A stretch of DNA of 53,862 nt from Ruminococcus sp. (GCA_017470905.1 JAFUXL010000016.1:1-53862); one strand, 5' to 3'. Numbered from the stretch's first letter, positions 9,072-18,734 are shown. Notes: a model not told the origin generated them from the sequence alone. A program made the numbers and translations.

Positions 9072-9973
9072 AATTTTTTGTAACAGGTGTGGGCGGTCAG
9101 CTTGGTCATGATGTTATGAACGAGCTTACAAAGCGTGGATATGATGCTGTCGGCAGCGATATTCTTGAAGCGGCAGATTCCGGTTATCCCTACGTACAGC
9201 TTGATATAACGGATAAAAATGCAGTTGACAGGGTGATTTCCGATGTCAGACCCGATGCTGTGATACACTGCGCCGCATGGACCGCCGTAGATGCGGCTGA
9301 GGACGAGGAAAATATCCCGAAGGTTCGTGCGATAAACGTTGACGGCACGAAGAATATCGCAGATGTCTGCAAGAAACTGGACTGCAAAATGATTTACATA
9401 TCAACGGACTATGTTTTCAACGGTCAGGGTGAGACACCGTGGCAGCCCGACTGTAAGGAATATGCTCCGCAGAATGTCTACGGCAGGTCAAAGCTTGACG
9501 GTGAGCTTGCCGTTGCGGATACGCTCGACAAGTATTTCATAGTGCGCATTGCATGGGTTTTCGGCAAGAACGGAAAGAATTTCATAAAGACCATGATTAA
9601 TGTCGGAAAAAATCATGACGAGGTGCGTGTCGTCAGTGACCAGATAGGAACTCCGACATATACCTATGACCTCGCAAGACTTCTCGCAGATATGGCAGAA
9701 ACCGAAAAGTACGGATTTTATCATGCTACAAACGAAGGCGGATATATAAGCTGGTATGATTTTACCGTTGAAATATACCGTCAGGCAGGAATGAATACAA
9801 GGGTAGTCCCCGTTACAACTGCGGAATACGGACTTTCAAAAGCCGCAAGACCCTTCAATTCAAGGCTCGACAAATCCAAGCTTGCGGAAAACGGATTTGC
9901 TCCGCTGCCGGCATGGCAGGACGCACTTTCAAGATATTTAAAGGAGATAGAAGATGGGACAGATAACGGTTGA
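9068..9973 (+). CDS. rfbD: dTDP-4-dehydrorhamnose reductase
   Basis: Last step of dTDP-L-rhamnose synthesis: NAD(P)H reduction of dTDP-4-keto-L-rhamnose. 301 residues. The N-terminal dinucleotide motif reads FFVTGVGGQLGHDV. AAWTAVDAAEDE, STDYVFNG and the YGRSKLDGE block with catalytic Tyr and Lys follow, then RIAWVFG. It overlaps the acyltransferase by 4 nt and rfbC by 20 nt, so all are translationally linked. Confidence 0.96.
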   Translation: MKFFVTGVGGQLGHDVMNELTKRGYDAVGSDILEAADSGYPYVQLDITDKNAVDRVISDVRPDAVIHCAAWTAVDAAEDEENIPKVRAINVDGTKNIADVCKKLDCKMIYISTDYVFNGQGETPWQPDCKEYAPQNVYGRSKLDGELAVADTLDKYFIVRIAWVFGKNGKNFIKTMINVGKNHDEVRVVSDQIGTPTYTYDLARLLADMAETEKYGFYHATNEGGYISWYDFTVEIYRQAGMNTRVVPVTTAEYGLSKAARPFNSRLDKSKLAENGFAPLPAWQDALSRYLKEIEDGTDNG

Positions 9974-10562
9974 AAAAAATGTCGGCGGAATAGACGGACT
10001 CTGCGTCATAACCCCCGCAGTACACGGCGACAGCAGAGGCTATTTCATGGAAACCTACAGTCAGCGTGACATGGAAGAGGCAGGAATAAATATAATATTC
10101 GTTCAGGACAATCAGTCATGCTCGTCAAAGGGAGTTTTAAGAGGACTGCACTTTCAGAAGCAGTACCCCCAGACTAAGCTCGTCCGTGTGATAAAGGGAA
10201 GAGTATTTGACGTTGCCGTTGATTTGCGCTCCGGCAGCGAAACCTACGGCAAATGGTACGGGGTTGAGCTTACGGAGGAAAACAAAAAGCAGTTTCTCAT
10301 TCCCAAGGGATTTGCGCACGGCTTTCTTGTTCTCAGCGATACTGCGGAATTTTGCTATAAATGCGATGACTTCTACCACCCGAACGACGAGGGCGGTCTT
10401 GCGTGGAACGACCCGTCAATCGGCATAGACTGGCTTGAGGTACAGGGCATATATAACGGAAGTGCGGACAGCGAGGGCTATACCCTTTCGGACGGCACTC
10501 CCCTTAACCTCTCGGACAAGGATAAAAAATGGGATACAATCGGCAATACGTTTAAGTTTTAA
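9954..10562 (+). CDS. rfbC: dTDP-4-dehydrorhamnose 3,5-epimerase
   Basis: Epimerises C3 and C5 of dTDP-4-keto-6-deoxyglucose. 202 residues in the RmlC cupin fold. Diagnostic pieces are DSRGYFMETY, VQDNQSCSSKGVLRGLHFQ with the catalytic His, and IPKGFAHGFLVLSD. With rfbA, rfbB and rfbD this completes the rhamnose donor pathway within 4.1 kb. The gene order is A-B-acyltransferase-D-C rather than the common B-D-A-C. Confidence 0.96.
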   Translation: MGQITVEKNVGGIDGLCVITPAVHGDSRGYFMETYSQRDMEEAGINIIFVQDNQSCSSKGVLRGLHFQKQYPQTKLVRVIKGRVFDVAVDLRSGSETYGKWYGVELTEENKKQFLIPKGFAHGFLVLSDTAEFCYKCDDFYHPNDEGGLAWNDPSIGIDWLEVQGIYNGSADSEGYTLSDGTPLNLSDKDKKWDTIGNTFKF

Positions 10563-10585
10563 CAGATAGGAAAGATAATTTAACT

Positions 10586-11821
10586 ATGAATAACGATGTT
10601 CAGCACGTCTGGCTTATAGGCGCAAAATCCCTCGGTGCATACGGCGGATACGAGACTTTTATAAACAAACTGACGGAATATCACAAGGACAATGCGGCAA
10701 TAAAATATCATGTAGCCTGCAAGGCAAACGGCGACGGCTGCATGAACCCGTATGAGACAGAGGGAGCAGAGATAATTTCCGATACCGAATTTGAGTACCA
10801 CGGCGCACACTGCTACCGCATATCCATACCCGAAAGGCTCGGCTCCGCACAGGCGATATATTACGATGTAAAGGCTCTTGAGGAGTGCTGCAATTACATA
10901 AAAAAGCACAGAATACCGCACCCGACAGTGTATATAATGGCCTGCCGCATAGGACCTTTCATGAAGAAATTCTACAAGCAGATACACAGCCTCGGCGGAA
11001 GGGTTTATCTCAATCCCGACGGTCACGAATGGAAGCGTGCAAAATGGCCTCTTCCTGTCAGAAAATACTGGAAAATATCGGAGCAGATTATGGTTAAATT
11101 TTCCGATTTGGTAATCTGCGACTCGTTGAATATAGAAAAATATATCCATAAATGCTATGAAGGAAAAGGCATAAACGGCGCAGACCCGAACACAACATTC
11201 ATAGCCTACGGTGCGGAGACAAGAAAGAGTACTCTCCCCGATGACGACAGTACACTTCTTGACTGGTATGAAGAAAAGGGTCTTTCGCCGAAAAGCTATT
11301 ATCTCGTTGTCGGAAGATTTGTCCCCGAAAACAATTATGAAACCATGATACGTGAATTTATGAGGAGCAAGTCAAAGAGGGATTTTGCCATAATCACGAA
11401 TGTAAACGAAAAATTTCTCGGTGAGCTGGAGAAAAAGCTTCACTACAGGTCGGACAGCAGAATAAAATTTGTAGGTACGGTGTATAATCAGGAGCTTCTT
11501 ATGAAAATACGTGAAAATGCCTACGGATATTTTCACGGTCACGAGGTAGGCGGAACAAATCCCAGTCTGCTCGAAGCCCTCGGCAGCACGGATTTAAATC
11601 TCCTGCTCAATGTCGGATTCAATAAGGAGGTTGCAGAGGATTCCGCACTCTACTGGAGCAAGAAAAGCGGAAACCTCGCTGCATTAATCAATAAGGCCGA
11701 CAGTCTCGCTCCCGAAAAAATCGCATTTCTCGGCAGACTTTCCACAAAGCGCATTGAAGAGGCATACAGCTGGAAGAGTATCTGCGATAAATACGAAAAG
11801 GTTTTCACTGCGCATAAATAA
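10586..11821 (+). CDS. Rhamnosyltransferase of the DUF1972/Cps2T type (GT4)
   Basis: 411 residues. The N-terminal DUF1972 domain carries VWLIGAKSLGAYGGYETFI and later ACRIGPFMKKF, NPDGHEWKRAKW and RKYWKISEQ. These are typical of streptococcal beta-1,4-rhamnosyltransferases such as Cps2T/WchF. A GT4-type C-terminal half follows, with YLVVGRFVPENN and GTNPSLLEALGS. It would add the first rhamnose to the lipid-linked primer on the cytosolic membrane face, which fits a position directly after the dTDP-rhamnose genes. The exact linkage is an inference from the relatives. Confidence 0.85.
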   Translation: MNNDVQHVWLIGAKSLGAYGGYETFINKLTEYHKDNAAIKYHVACKANGDGCMNPYETEGAEIISDTEFEYHGAHCYRISIPERLGSAQAIYYDVKALEECCNYIKKHRIPHPTVYIMACRIGPFMKKFYKQIHSLGGRVYLNPDGHEWKRAKWPLPVRKYWKISEQIMVKFSDLVICDSLNIEKYIHKCYEGKGINGADPNTTFIAYGAETRKSTLPDDDSTLLDWYEEKGLSPKSYYLVVGRFVPENNYETMIREFMRSKSKRDFAIITNVNEKFLGELEKKLHYRSDSRIKFVGTVYNQELLMKIRENAYGYFHGHEVGGTNPSLLEALGSTDLNLLLNVGFNKEVAEDSALYWSKKSGNLAALINKADSLAPEKIAFLGRLSTKRIEEAYSWKSICDKYEKVFTAHK

Positions 11822-11827
11822 TCTTAG

Positions 11828-12946
11828 GTGGTGGGTATTATAAAAAACATTCTGTTTTTACACTCCAGCTCTGAGCTTTACGGCTCTGACAGGTCGCTGC
11901 TGAATATAATAAAGCAGATTGACAAGTCAAAATTCAACTGTCATGTGGTTTTGCCCTGTGACGGTCCGCTTGTGCATGAGCTTAAAGCAATCAGGGGAGT
12001 AAAGGTAATAATCTTTGAGGTAGCCGTTCTGAGAAGAAAAAATCTGTCGTTTTTCGGCTTTTTCAATTATGTGAAGGATTTCTTCGGCTCGTATGCCTTT
12101 CTGCGCAGGTATATAAAGCGCAATTCGATTGATATAGTAGACACCAACACGGCTGTTGTCTTTCCCGGAGCCGTGGCGGCACGTCACCTCGGAAAGAAAA
12201 ATGTATGGCATATGCGTGAAATTATCAAGAGCAATTTTGAAAATTCCGTAATATCGTTTATCATGAACAGATATGCCGATGCAGTAGTAGCCAACAGCAA
12301 GGCAACGGCAAGAGCAATCAAAGTAAAACGTTCAAAGATAAGGGTTGTATACAATGCCGTTGAAGTGGTAAAGCCCGCTCCGACAATCCCGCACGATGCA
12401 CCTGTAATCGGAATGGCAGGAAGAATTAACCGCTGGAAGGGTCAGAAGCTTTTTGTCGATGCGGCAGAAATCGTTCTGAAAAAATATCCGCAGGCTGTTT
12501 TCAGAATTGCAGGAGATGTATACAGCGGAGAGGAATATATAAAGGAAGATTTAATAAAATATATCGGCGAAAAGGGTCTTTCGGACAATATAATACTCCT
12601 CGGACAGGTTGACGATATGCCGTCATTCTATGACGGACTTGATATTTTCGTGCTGCCCTCGATACAGCCCGAGCCTTTCGGACTTGTCGTCATCGAGGCG
12701 ATGATGCACGAGCTGCCCGTGGTTGCCACAAATCACGGCGGTCCCACGGAGATAATAACAGACGGAAGGAACGGTTTCCTTGTCGATTATAAAAATGCCC
12801 GTGAAATGGCCGAAAAAATTCTTTTCCTCGCCGAAAACGACAGCTTCCGCATTGATATGGGAAAAGCTGCGGCAGAAAACGCAGTGAAAAAATATTCCGT
12901 TCCTGCTATGGTCAGAAAAATCGAAAATATCTTCAATTCAGTATAA
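11828..12946 (+). CDS. Glycosyltransferase family 4
   Basis: 372 residues with a two-Rossmann (GT-B) layout. N-terminal NILFLHSSSELYGSDRSLLN is followed by WHMREI, ADAVVANSKATA and the donor-side domain VIGMAGRINRWKGQ. The hallmark E-x7-E region is EPFGLVVIEAM with NHGGPTEI after it. The start is a GTG (11828 or the next codon), with GGTGG overlapping it; the precise start is uncertain. It lies 6 nt after the rhamnosyltransferase. The donor sugar is unknown. Confidence 0.9.
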   Translation: MVGIIKNILFLHSSSELYGSDRSLLNIIKQIDKSKFNCHVVLPCDGPLVHELKAIRGVKVIIFEVAVLRRKNLSFFGFFNYVKDFFGSYAFLRRYIKRNSIDIVDTNTAVVFPGAVAARHLGKKNVWHMREIIKSNFENSVISFIMNRYADAVVANSKATARAIKVKRSKIRVVYNAVEVVKPAPTIPHDAPVIGMAGRINRWKGQKLFVDAAEIVLKKYPQAVFRIAGDVYSGEEYIKEDLIKYIGEKGLSDNIILLGQVDDMPSFYDGLDIFVLPSIQPEPFGLVVIEAMMHELPVVATNHGGPTEIITDGRNGFLVDYKNAREMAEKILFLAENDSFRIDMGKAAAENAVKKYSVPAMVRKIENIFNSV

Positions 12947-12972
12947 ATCCTCATAAGGGCGGTGAATGCTTC

Positions 12973-13659
12973 ATGATAATTGAATTTAACGGGCTTGCCG
13001 GCTGCGGAAAATCCACGCTTCAGCAAAAATTATCCGAAATGAGCAGTGATATAAGCTATGCCGGTGTTGCTGAATTTCGCGGAAACGGACTTTCAGGGCT
13101 TAAGAAGCTCTTTCTCAAATTCAGGAGGTTCGTGTGTCAGTATCTTCCGGGAAATTTAAAATTTTATCTTTTATGCAGAAAGCTTTTTTCGTCTGCGGAG
13201 AGCAATAATAATTTCAGCCTGCGTGAAAACCGCATTTCAATAATGTATATGGTATATCTCTATGAAACATACCGCCGCTGCGGTGACGGCATTCTCGTAA
13301 GTGATGAGGGCTTTTTGCAGACTCTTGCCTCGATAGGCGCAAAGGGCAGACTTAATCCGAAGGCTGTAGGTGCCGTTTGCAGAGAGCTTAAAAAAATAAA
13401 CGGCGGCATATTCGAGATAAACTGCAAATCCGATGTTGACGGCGCAATCATCAGAATACGGGAAAGAAACAGGAACGACTCCGCCATAGACCGTCTCGGC
13501 GGCAGCGAGCTGAGGGACTATCTCACGGAATTTGACCGTCAGCTAAGAATATTCCGCAGATATTTCGGCAAAAAATACGGGCATATGTATGTTGATACCT
13601 CACTGCCCCCCGAAAAATCGGCGCAGCAGATTGCAGAAAGGATACATGATTTTCAATGA
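12973..13659 (+). CDS. P-loop kinase-like protein of unknown substrate
   Basis: 228 residues starting with a Walker A motif, EFNGLAGCGKSTL (residues 3-15). VSDEGFLQTL near residue 115 stands where nucleoside-type kinases have their acceptor or DR[YF] block. An Arg-rich lid-like stretch, RIRERNRND, lies near residue 165. The fold resembles the thymidylate/nucleoside monophosphate kinase superfamily, but the acceptor motifs of true dTMP kinase are missing, and a real dTMP kinase lies at 20290. It sits inside the glycosyltransferase run and overlaps the next gene by 4 nt. A role in phosphorylating a sugar or a polymer terminus is possible but unproven. Confidence 0.7.
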   Translation: MIIEFNGLAGCGKSTLQQKLSEMSSDISYAGVAEFRGNGLSGLKKLFLKFRRFVCQYLPGNLKFYLLCRKLFSSAESNNNFSLRENRISIMYMVYLYETYRRCGDGILVSDEGFLQTLASIGAKGRLNPKAVGAVCRELKKINGGIFEINCKSDVDGAIIRIRERNRNDSAIDRLGGSELRDYLTEFDRQLRIFRRYFGKKYGHMYVDTSLPPEKSAQQIAERIHDFQ

Positions 13660-14546
13660 CTTGCTTTGTAATTTTACATTATCTCGTTGCTGACGAAACC
13701 ATCAGCACGGTAAATTCAATACTGAAAAATGTCGAAGGAGATTTGAGGGTAATTGTCGCAGACAACTGCTCCCCGAACGACTCCTTTGATGTTCTTACCG
13801 AAAAATACAAGAACGAACCCCGTGTCGATGTCATAAAAAACAGCTCCAACGCAGGATATGCAAAGGGCATAAACTTCGGATATGATTTTGCAAAAAGCAA
13901 ATATTCCCCCCGTTTTATCGTTGCAATGAACAACGATATGGAAATAAGACAGGGTGATTTCATAAAAAGAATTGAACACGCATACAAAAAGACAAAATTC
14001 TTTGTCCTCGGTCCGGATGTATATTCCACCTCTGCAAGAAAGCATCAGAACCCCGAAAAATCCCATATAACCTCGATTGAGGATATTGACAGAAAGGCTG
14101 AAAGCGTAAGGAAAATAATGCAGGATACAAAAATGCTTAAAATCAAGGAGATTTTAAGACGCTTAAAGCCCGTTTATAAATTTTACTATAATATCAAAAA
14201 GACAAAAAACGACTCGGAATACGTCAGGAAGCCGAAAGCAGGAGTTTGTCTGCACGGCTCGTGCCTCATTTTCTCGGAGCTTTTCATAAATAAAAGAGAA
14301 TATGCTCTCTATCCCAAAACGGAATTTTACTGCGAGGCGCAGATACTCGACTACGAGTGCAAGCGTGACGGAATGAGACAGATATATTCACCCTATCTCA
14401 TAGTCCTGCACCATGAGGACGTTGCAACGGAGGCTGTAAACGGCAGCTATTCGGCAAAGATGATTAAAAAATGCGAACGTGTGCTTGCATCTCTTGAGAT
14501 ATTCAGACAGCTTATTCTTAAGGACGAAAGGGAAAATCATGGCTGA
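13656..14546 (+). CDS. Glycosyltransferase family 2, paralogue of the 17844 gene
   Basis: 296 residues, GT-A fold. It starts MTCFVILHYLVADETISTV, followed by the nucleotide-binding ADNCSPNDSFDVL, NSSNAGYAKGINFGYDF and the metal-binding AMNNDMEI. The region FVLGPDVYSTSARKHQNP and the late CLHGSCLIFS and LIVLHHEDVAT motifs recur in the protein at 17844, so the two are paralogues within one cluster. It overlaps both neighbours (4 and 8 nt). Rhamnosyl- or related transferase activity is likely; donor and linkage are unknown. Confidence 0.88.
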   Translation: MTCFVILHYLVADETISTVNSILKNVEGDLRVIVADNCSPNDSFDVLTEKYKNEPRVDVIKNSSNAGYAKGINFGYDFAKSKYSPRFIVAMNNDMEIRQGDFIKRIEHAYKKTKFFVLGPDVYSTSARKHQNPEKSHITSIEDIDRKAESVRKIMQDTKMLKIKEILRRLKPVYKFYYNIKKTKNDSEYVRKPKAGVCLHGSCLIFSELFINKREYALYPKTEFYCEAQILDYECKRDGMRQIYSPYLIVLHHEDVATEAVNGSYSAKMIKKCERVLASLEIFRQLILKDERENHG

Positions 14547-15477
14547 AATTGCAATACTCACAGCAACATATAACGGCGGAAAATATATACGTGAGCTTCT
14601 CGATTCAATCGCCGCACAGACATATTCCGATTATAATATATATATCCACGACGACGGCTCGGATGACGGAACTCCCGGAATAATAAGAGAATACAGGCAC
14701 AGTCATCCCGATATGAAAATAACCGTCCTCAAATATCCTCCCACGGGTTCGGCGTGCAGAAATTTCATGTCTATGCTTAAATACGCAAAGGAGCCGTATA
14801 TAATGTTCTGCGACCAGGACGATATATGGAAAAACGACAAAATCGAAACCGTATATAATGAAATGCGCAGAATTGAGGGCGATAAAAGTGAAAAGCCCTG
14901 TCTGGTTTTTTCCGATTTGTATGTTGTAAATTCAGAGCTTGAAATTATATCCGATTCCTTTATGCGATATTCGGGGCGCAATCCTCACAGAACGGATTAC
15001 AGGTCTCTGCTCATGAAAAATTCCGCCCCCGGCTGTACGATGATAATAAACAGAAGCCTTGCAGAGCGTATGCTCCTTTGCAGGGATTTTTCAAAAATCG
15101 GTATGCACGACATATGGGCAATGACAATCGCCTCTCTTACGGGAGAGATTTCATATATCGACAAGCCCCTTATATATTACAGACAGCATACGGGAAATGT
15201 TGTCGGAGCAAAAAAATCAAGCCCTGCCGCAAAATATATAAATACACTTAAGCTCATACTCAGCGGACAGCAGGCAGGGGAAAAGAAAATCTGGCTCGAT
15301 AATGTCAGCCGTCTTGCGGGACTTCTTGCGGCTACGCAGAGGCTGAGCGAAAAGGACAGAATTTTTCTCAAAAGACTCGCCGCAATAAGAAAAAAAGACA
15401 AAGCCGTGCGTATCCGTTTCTATTACAAAAACGGACTGATAGACGGAAAAAAATGGTGGCTTGCACTTTGGGTATGA
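14539..15477 (+). CDS. RgpB-like rhamnosyltransferase (GT2)
   Basis: 312 residues. GT-A motifs are AILTATYNGGKYIRELLDSI, DDGSDDGT and CDQDDIW. The C-terminal signature MHDIWAMTIASL...YRQHTGNVVGA is shared with RgpB and related alpha-rhamnosyltransferases. The start is the ATG after GGGAAAATC, inside the end of the previous gene (8-nt overlap); a reading from 14479 would overlap by 68 nt. The product would extend the rhamnose-containing repeat unit at the cytosolic membrane face. Confidence 0.87.
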   Translation: MAEIAILTATYNGGKYIRELLDSIAAQTYSDYNIYIHDDGSDDGTPGIIREYRHSHPDMKITVLKYPPTGSACRNFMSMLKYAKEPYIMFCDQDDIWKNDKIETVYNEMRRIEGDKSEKPCLVFSDLYVVNSELEIISDSFMRYSGRNPHRTDYRSLLMKNSAPGCTMIINRSLAERMLLCRDFSKIGMHDIWAMTIASLTGEISYIDKPLIYYRQHTGNVVGAKKSSPAAKYINTLKLILSGQQAGEKKIWLDNVSRLAGLLAATQRLSEKDRIFLKRLAAIRKKDKAVRIRFYYKNGLIDGKKWWLALWV

Positions 15478-15505
15478 TATGCCCGTGTTATATTGGAGGA
15501 TAAAT

Positions 15506-16372
15506 ATGATTTCCGTAATAATTCCAACCTACAACAGAGCCGACAGGATTAAATTATCGGCTGAAAGCGTTCTGAAACAGACATACAGGGACATAGAGCT
15601 TATAATTGTCGATGACGGTTCGGACGACAACACGGAGGAGGTTGTCCGTTCGCTCAATGATGACAGGGTAATATATATCCGTCAGAAAAATTCGGGAGCC
15701 TGCGCCGCAAGAAACAACGGCATTCTGCACGCAAGAGGCGAATATATCGCCTTTCAGGACAGCGATGACAAATGGCGCAGGGATAAGCTTGAAAAACAGC
15801 TTGAATGCATGAAAGAATACAATGCCGATGTATGCTTCTGCAAGATGAAAAGGGCAAACTATGCGGCTAACAAGGCGGTATATTTTCCCGATATACCCCG
15901 TGGAACAGTTGAATACTCCTCTCTGCTTGCGGAGTCCCTCGTAAGCACACAGACGATACTTGCAAAAAGAGCTGCATTTGACGAATTTAAATTTGATGTA
16001 AGAGTAAAGGCACGTCAGGACTGGGACTGGACAATACGTGCGGCAGGAAAATATTCTTTCTGTTTTGACGATGATGTGCTTGTCGATGTATATTTGCAGA
16101 ACGACTCGATAACTGCAAACCAGAACCACGAAAAAATAGCAAAAACACTCATGCAGATTTACAGCAAATATAAGTATCTTTTCAAGGATTACCCGGTATT
16201 TCAGGTCAATCTGCTTGAACAGATAGCATATCAGAAAACACGCATATCCCCAGCATATGCCCCCGAATACAGAAGAAAATACCGCATAACCAGAAGCAAG
16301 GCTGACCTTGCAAAGACAATATTGTCAAAGCTCCGTCTGCTCCATCTTTTCTATAATATCAAGCTTAAATGA
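15506..16372 (+). CDS. Glycosyltransferase family 2
   Basis: 288 residues with a classic N-terminal GT-A domain: MISVIIPTYNRADRIKLS, DDGSDDNTEEVV, NSGACAARNNGI and FQDSDDKW as the metal-binding DxD equivalent, then RQDWDWTIRAA. The start is set by GGAGG 7 nt before ATG; an ATG at 15461 lacks such a site and would overlap the previous gene. The C-terminal third is helical and basic, consistent with membrane association. Donor unknown. Confidence 0.9.
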   Translation: MISVIIPTYNRADRIKLSAESVLKQTYRDIELIIVDDGSDDNTEEVVRSLNDDRVIYIRQKNSGACAARNNGILHARGEYIAFQDSDDKWRRDKLEKQLECMKEYNADVCFCKMKRANYAANKAVYFPDIPRGTVEYSSLLAESLVSTQTILAKRAAFDEFKFDVRVKARQDWDWTIRAAGKYSFCFDDDVLVDVYLQNDSITANQNHEKIAKTLMQIYSKYKYLFKDYPVFQVNLLEQIAYQKTRISPAYAPEYRRKYRITRSKADLAKTILSKLRLLHLFYNIKLK

Positions 16373-16392
16373 CCTGAATTTCAGGAGGAATA

Positions 16393-17754
16393 ATGAAAAT
16401 AAGAATACCTTCTTTCAGATTAAGGCTGAACCTGACGGAAAGACAGATATACGAAAAATTCCGCAAAAACAGGTCGCCGTTGTTTTTAATGGGGATTTTT
16501 ATGTCGTTTGTGCTTGTACTGCTGAGATTTTCGTCTGTCTATCTCATCGGAATGATACTGACAGCCTTTGCCGTGTGCGGGCTTTTTTTCACAAGCAGAT
16601 ACAAGCTGTTCAACAGGGTTCAGATGATATGGATTTCCTTTGGTCTTACGGCACTTTTCTCGTCGGCTCTGGGAATATGCACATACAGCGATATATTCAG
16701 GTACAGCCGTTCAACGTTTTTGATGATTGTTTTCTTTGTGTATCTGGTTTCTTTTCTCACAGCCAACTGCTTCAGCGGAGACAGTGTGGGGCGTGTATTT
16801 TTTTCGCTTTACCGTGATTTCATGCTTTTGTGTTCGGCATTCGGACTGGTTGAATATGTGCTTAAAATACAGCCGTACAAGCGTTTCATAACCTCTGCGT
16901 CATGGAGAAATAATTTTGAAAATTACGGCGATATTTCGCTCAATACATACAGAATGATGCTTATTTTCAATCACCCCATACATTACGGAGTGCTTCTGAT
17001 GTGCGGAATAATAGCCCTTTATTATATACCGTATAAAAACAAATATATTAACTATATTGCCTATGCCCTCATGCTGTTCAACGTCATACTGACGCAGGCG
17101 AGAACGAGCTGGATTCTTCTTGTGCTTTTCTTTATTCTTGTGTATACGAAAAAGACTGTCAAGAACCGAAATTTCAGACCAATCCCCCTGAAAAAGCTGG
17201 GGTATCTGATTTTGATAATCACTGCTCTTTTGTTTGTTATATATCTGATAGCCGTTCTTCCCATTTTTGAGGGCATAAGAGATATTATAAACAAAAGACT
17301 TGTCGAAAACGACTCAAAAAATCCCCTCGGCGCAAGAATTACAAATTTTTCCATAGTCGGACAGATAAAGGACAGGTACGGAATACTGTTCTTCCTTTTC
17401 GGAGGCGGAAACGGATTTGCAATTTCCTATCTTCACGACCACCCCACGCTCAACGGCTGGATTTCTGCAATTGACAACCAGTTTCTTACGGTATTCATCG
17501 ATTTCGGCATAGTCGGACTTACGTTGTTTTTGTCGCTGCTTTTTGTGTCTGTATACAAATTCTATAAGAATGCCGCATCAATTCAGGATATAAATTATGT
17601 TATAATTATTCTGCTGATACTGTCGGGAATTTCATATGAATTTATGGGAATAAACACGGTTTTGATATTGTTTGTGATAACGCTTTCACAGCTTAACAAG
17701 AATGAAAATATGATTTATGCTCAAAGAGAGTTATCCTTAATCAGACAGATTTAA
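16393..17754 (+). CDS. Wzy/O-antigen ligase-like polysaccharide polymerase
   Basis: 453 residues with about ten to twelve hydrophobic helices, spread evenly from residue 30 to 440. It has a large outside loop between about 295 and 360 (residues DIINKRLVENDSKNP and following). The segment LTQARTSWILLVLFFILVY matches the conserved block of the O-antigen ligase/polymerase family (PF04932). In Wzx/Wzy pathways such proteins join exported repeat units on the outer membrane face. A CAGGAGG site precedes the ATG. Sequence identity in this family is always low, so the call rests on topology, the motif and the cluster (flippase and transferases next to it). Confidence 0.8.
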   Translation: MKIRIPSFRLRLNLTERQIYEKFRKNRSPLFLMGIFMSFVLVLLRFSSVYLIGMILTAFAVCGLFFTSRYKLFNRVQMIWISFGLTALFSSALGICTYSDIFRYSRSTFLMIVFFVYLVSFLTANCFSGDSVGRVFFSLYRDFMLLCSAFGLVEYVLKIQPYKRFITSASWRNNFENYGDISLNTYRMMLIFNHPIHYGVLLMCGIIALYYIPYKNKYINYIAYALMLFNVILTQARTSWILLVLFFILVYTKKTVKNRNFRPIPLKKLGYLILIITALLFVIYLIAVLPIFEGIRDIINKRLVENDSKNPLGARITNFSIVGQIKDRYGILFFLFGGGNGFAISYLHDHPTLNGWISAIDNQFLTVFIDFGIVGLTLFLSLLFVSVYKFYKNAASIQDINYVIIILLILSGISYEFMGINTVLILFVITLSQLNKNENMIYAQRELSLIRQI

Positions 17755-17843
17755 AATCATGTGCAGAAATGTTGAAAATCCGTATTTTTCCGCCTCATAC
17801 AGGGAAAACGGAATATTATACTATAAAAAACAGAGGTGCAGAA

Positions 17844-18701
17844 TTGATTAAGATAGGTATAGTTATCCTCAATTATCTTGCATACCAGACCACTATAGAT
17901 ACTGTGAGTTCTTTTGATTTGCAGGACAAAGAGGGATTTGAGGTATTTTATGTAATAGTTGACAACTGCTCGCCGAACGAGTCGTATGAAAAGCTGAAAA
18001 AGGCTTACAGGGGACGAAAGGACATTGCCGTGGTAAGGACAGGGAACAATCTCGGCTTCGCAAACGGCAACAATTTCGGATACAAACAGCTTCTTCTGCA
18101 TATGAAGCCCGATTTTACGATAATTTCAAACGATGATATTCTTCTTCCGCAGCAGGGACTTTATAAATGGATAGTACAGTGCAGCAGGGAGTATAAATTC
18201 GCCGTGCTTGGCCCCGATGTGTATTCCGTAAGCGGAAAATTTCACCAGAGTCCGCTTGAAAACCATTCAAGGGATATTCACGAGTGCCGGAAGGAATACA
18301 ATGAGCTGAGAAAAAAATATATAAAATGCCTTGTGAAGAAATTTCTCAAAATATCGGGCTATCAGGGAACACCCGTATGGAAGAACGATGCATATGACAA
18401 ATTCACCGGCTCAATGACGCTGCACGGCTCTTTTCAGGTGTTTTCAAATATCTATTTCAGGAAATACTCACAGCCCTACGACACGACAACATTCCTCTAC
18501 ATGGAGGAGGATATATTAAAACTGCGCTGTGACAGGCATAATCTGAAAATGATATACTCCCCCGACTATCAGGTACATCACCTACAGGCAATAGCAACAA
18601 ATATGATAAACAAGACGAATTACGACAAGGAGCTTTTCAGGAGAAAACACCTTATACATTCTTTTCGCTCATATATGGCTTTGCTGAAAAAGCTCGGATA
18701 A
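17844..18701 (+). CDS. Glycosyltransferase family 2, paralogue of the 13656 gene
   Basis: About 285 residues. GT-A motifs are IVILNYLAYQTTIDTV, VDNCSPNESYEKL, TGNNLGFANGNNFGY and SNDDILL. FAVLGPDVYSVSGKFHQSP and TLHGSFQVFS align with the 13656 product. I prefer the TTG at 17844, which follows AGAGGTG and gives the family's usual N-terminus. The alternative ATG at 17769 would add 25 residues (RIFPPHTGKTEY...) not seen in the paralogue and lacks a clear ribosome site. It sits between the polymerase and the flippase. Confidence 0.85.
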   Translation: MIKIGIVILNYLAYQTTIDTVSSFDLQDKEGFEVFYVIVDNCSPNESYEKLKKAYRGRKDIAVVRTGNNLGFANGNNFGYKQLLLHMKPDFTIISNDDILLPQQGLYKWIVQCSREYKFAVLGPDVYSVSGKFHQSPLENHSRDIHECRKEYNELRKKYIKCLVKKFLKISGYQGTPVWKNDAYDKFTGSMTLHGSFQVFSNIYFRKYSQPYDTTTFLYMEEDILKLRCDRHNLKMIYSPDYQVHHLQAIATNMINKTNYDKELFRRKHLIHSFRSYMALLKKLG

Positions 18702-18734
18702 AACTCCGCTGAATGCACAGAGACGAAAAAAATC

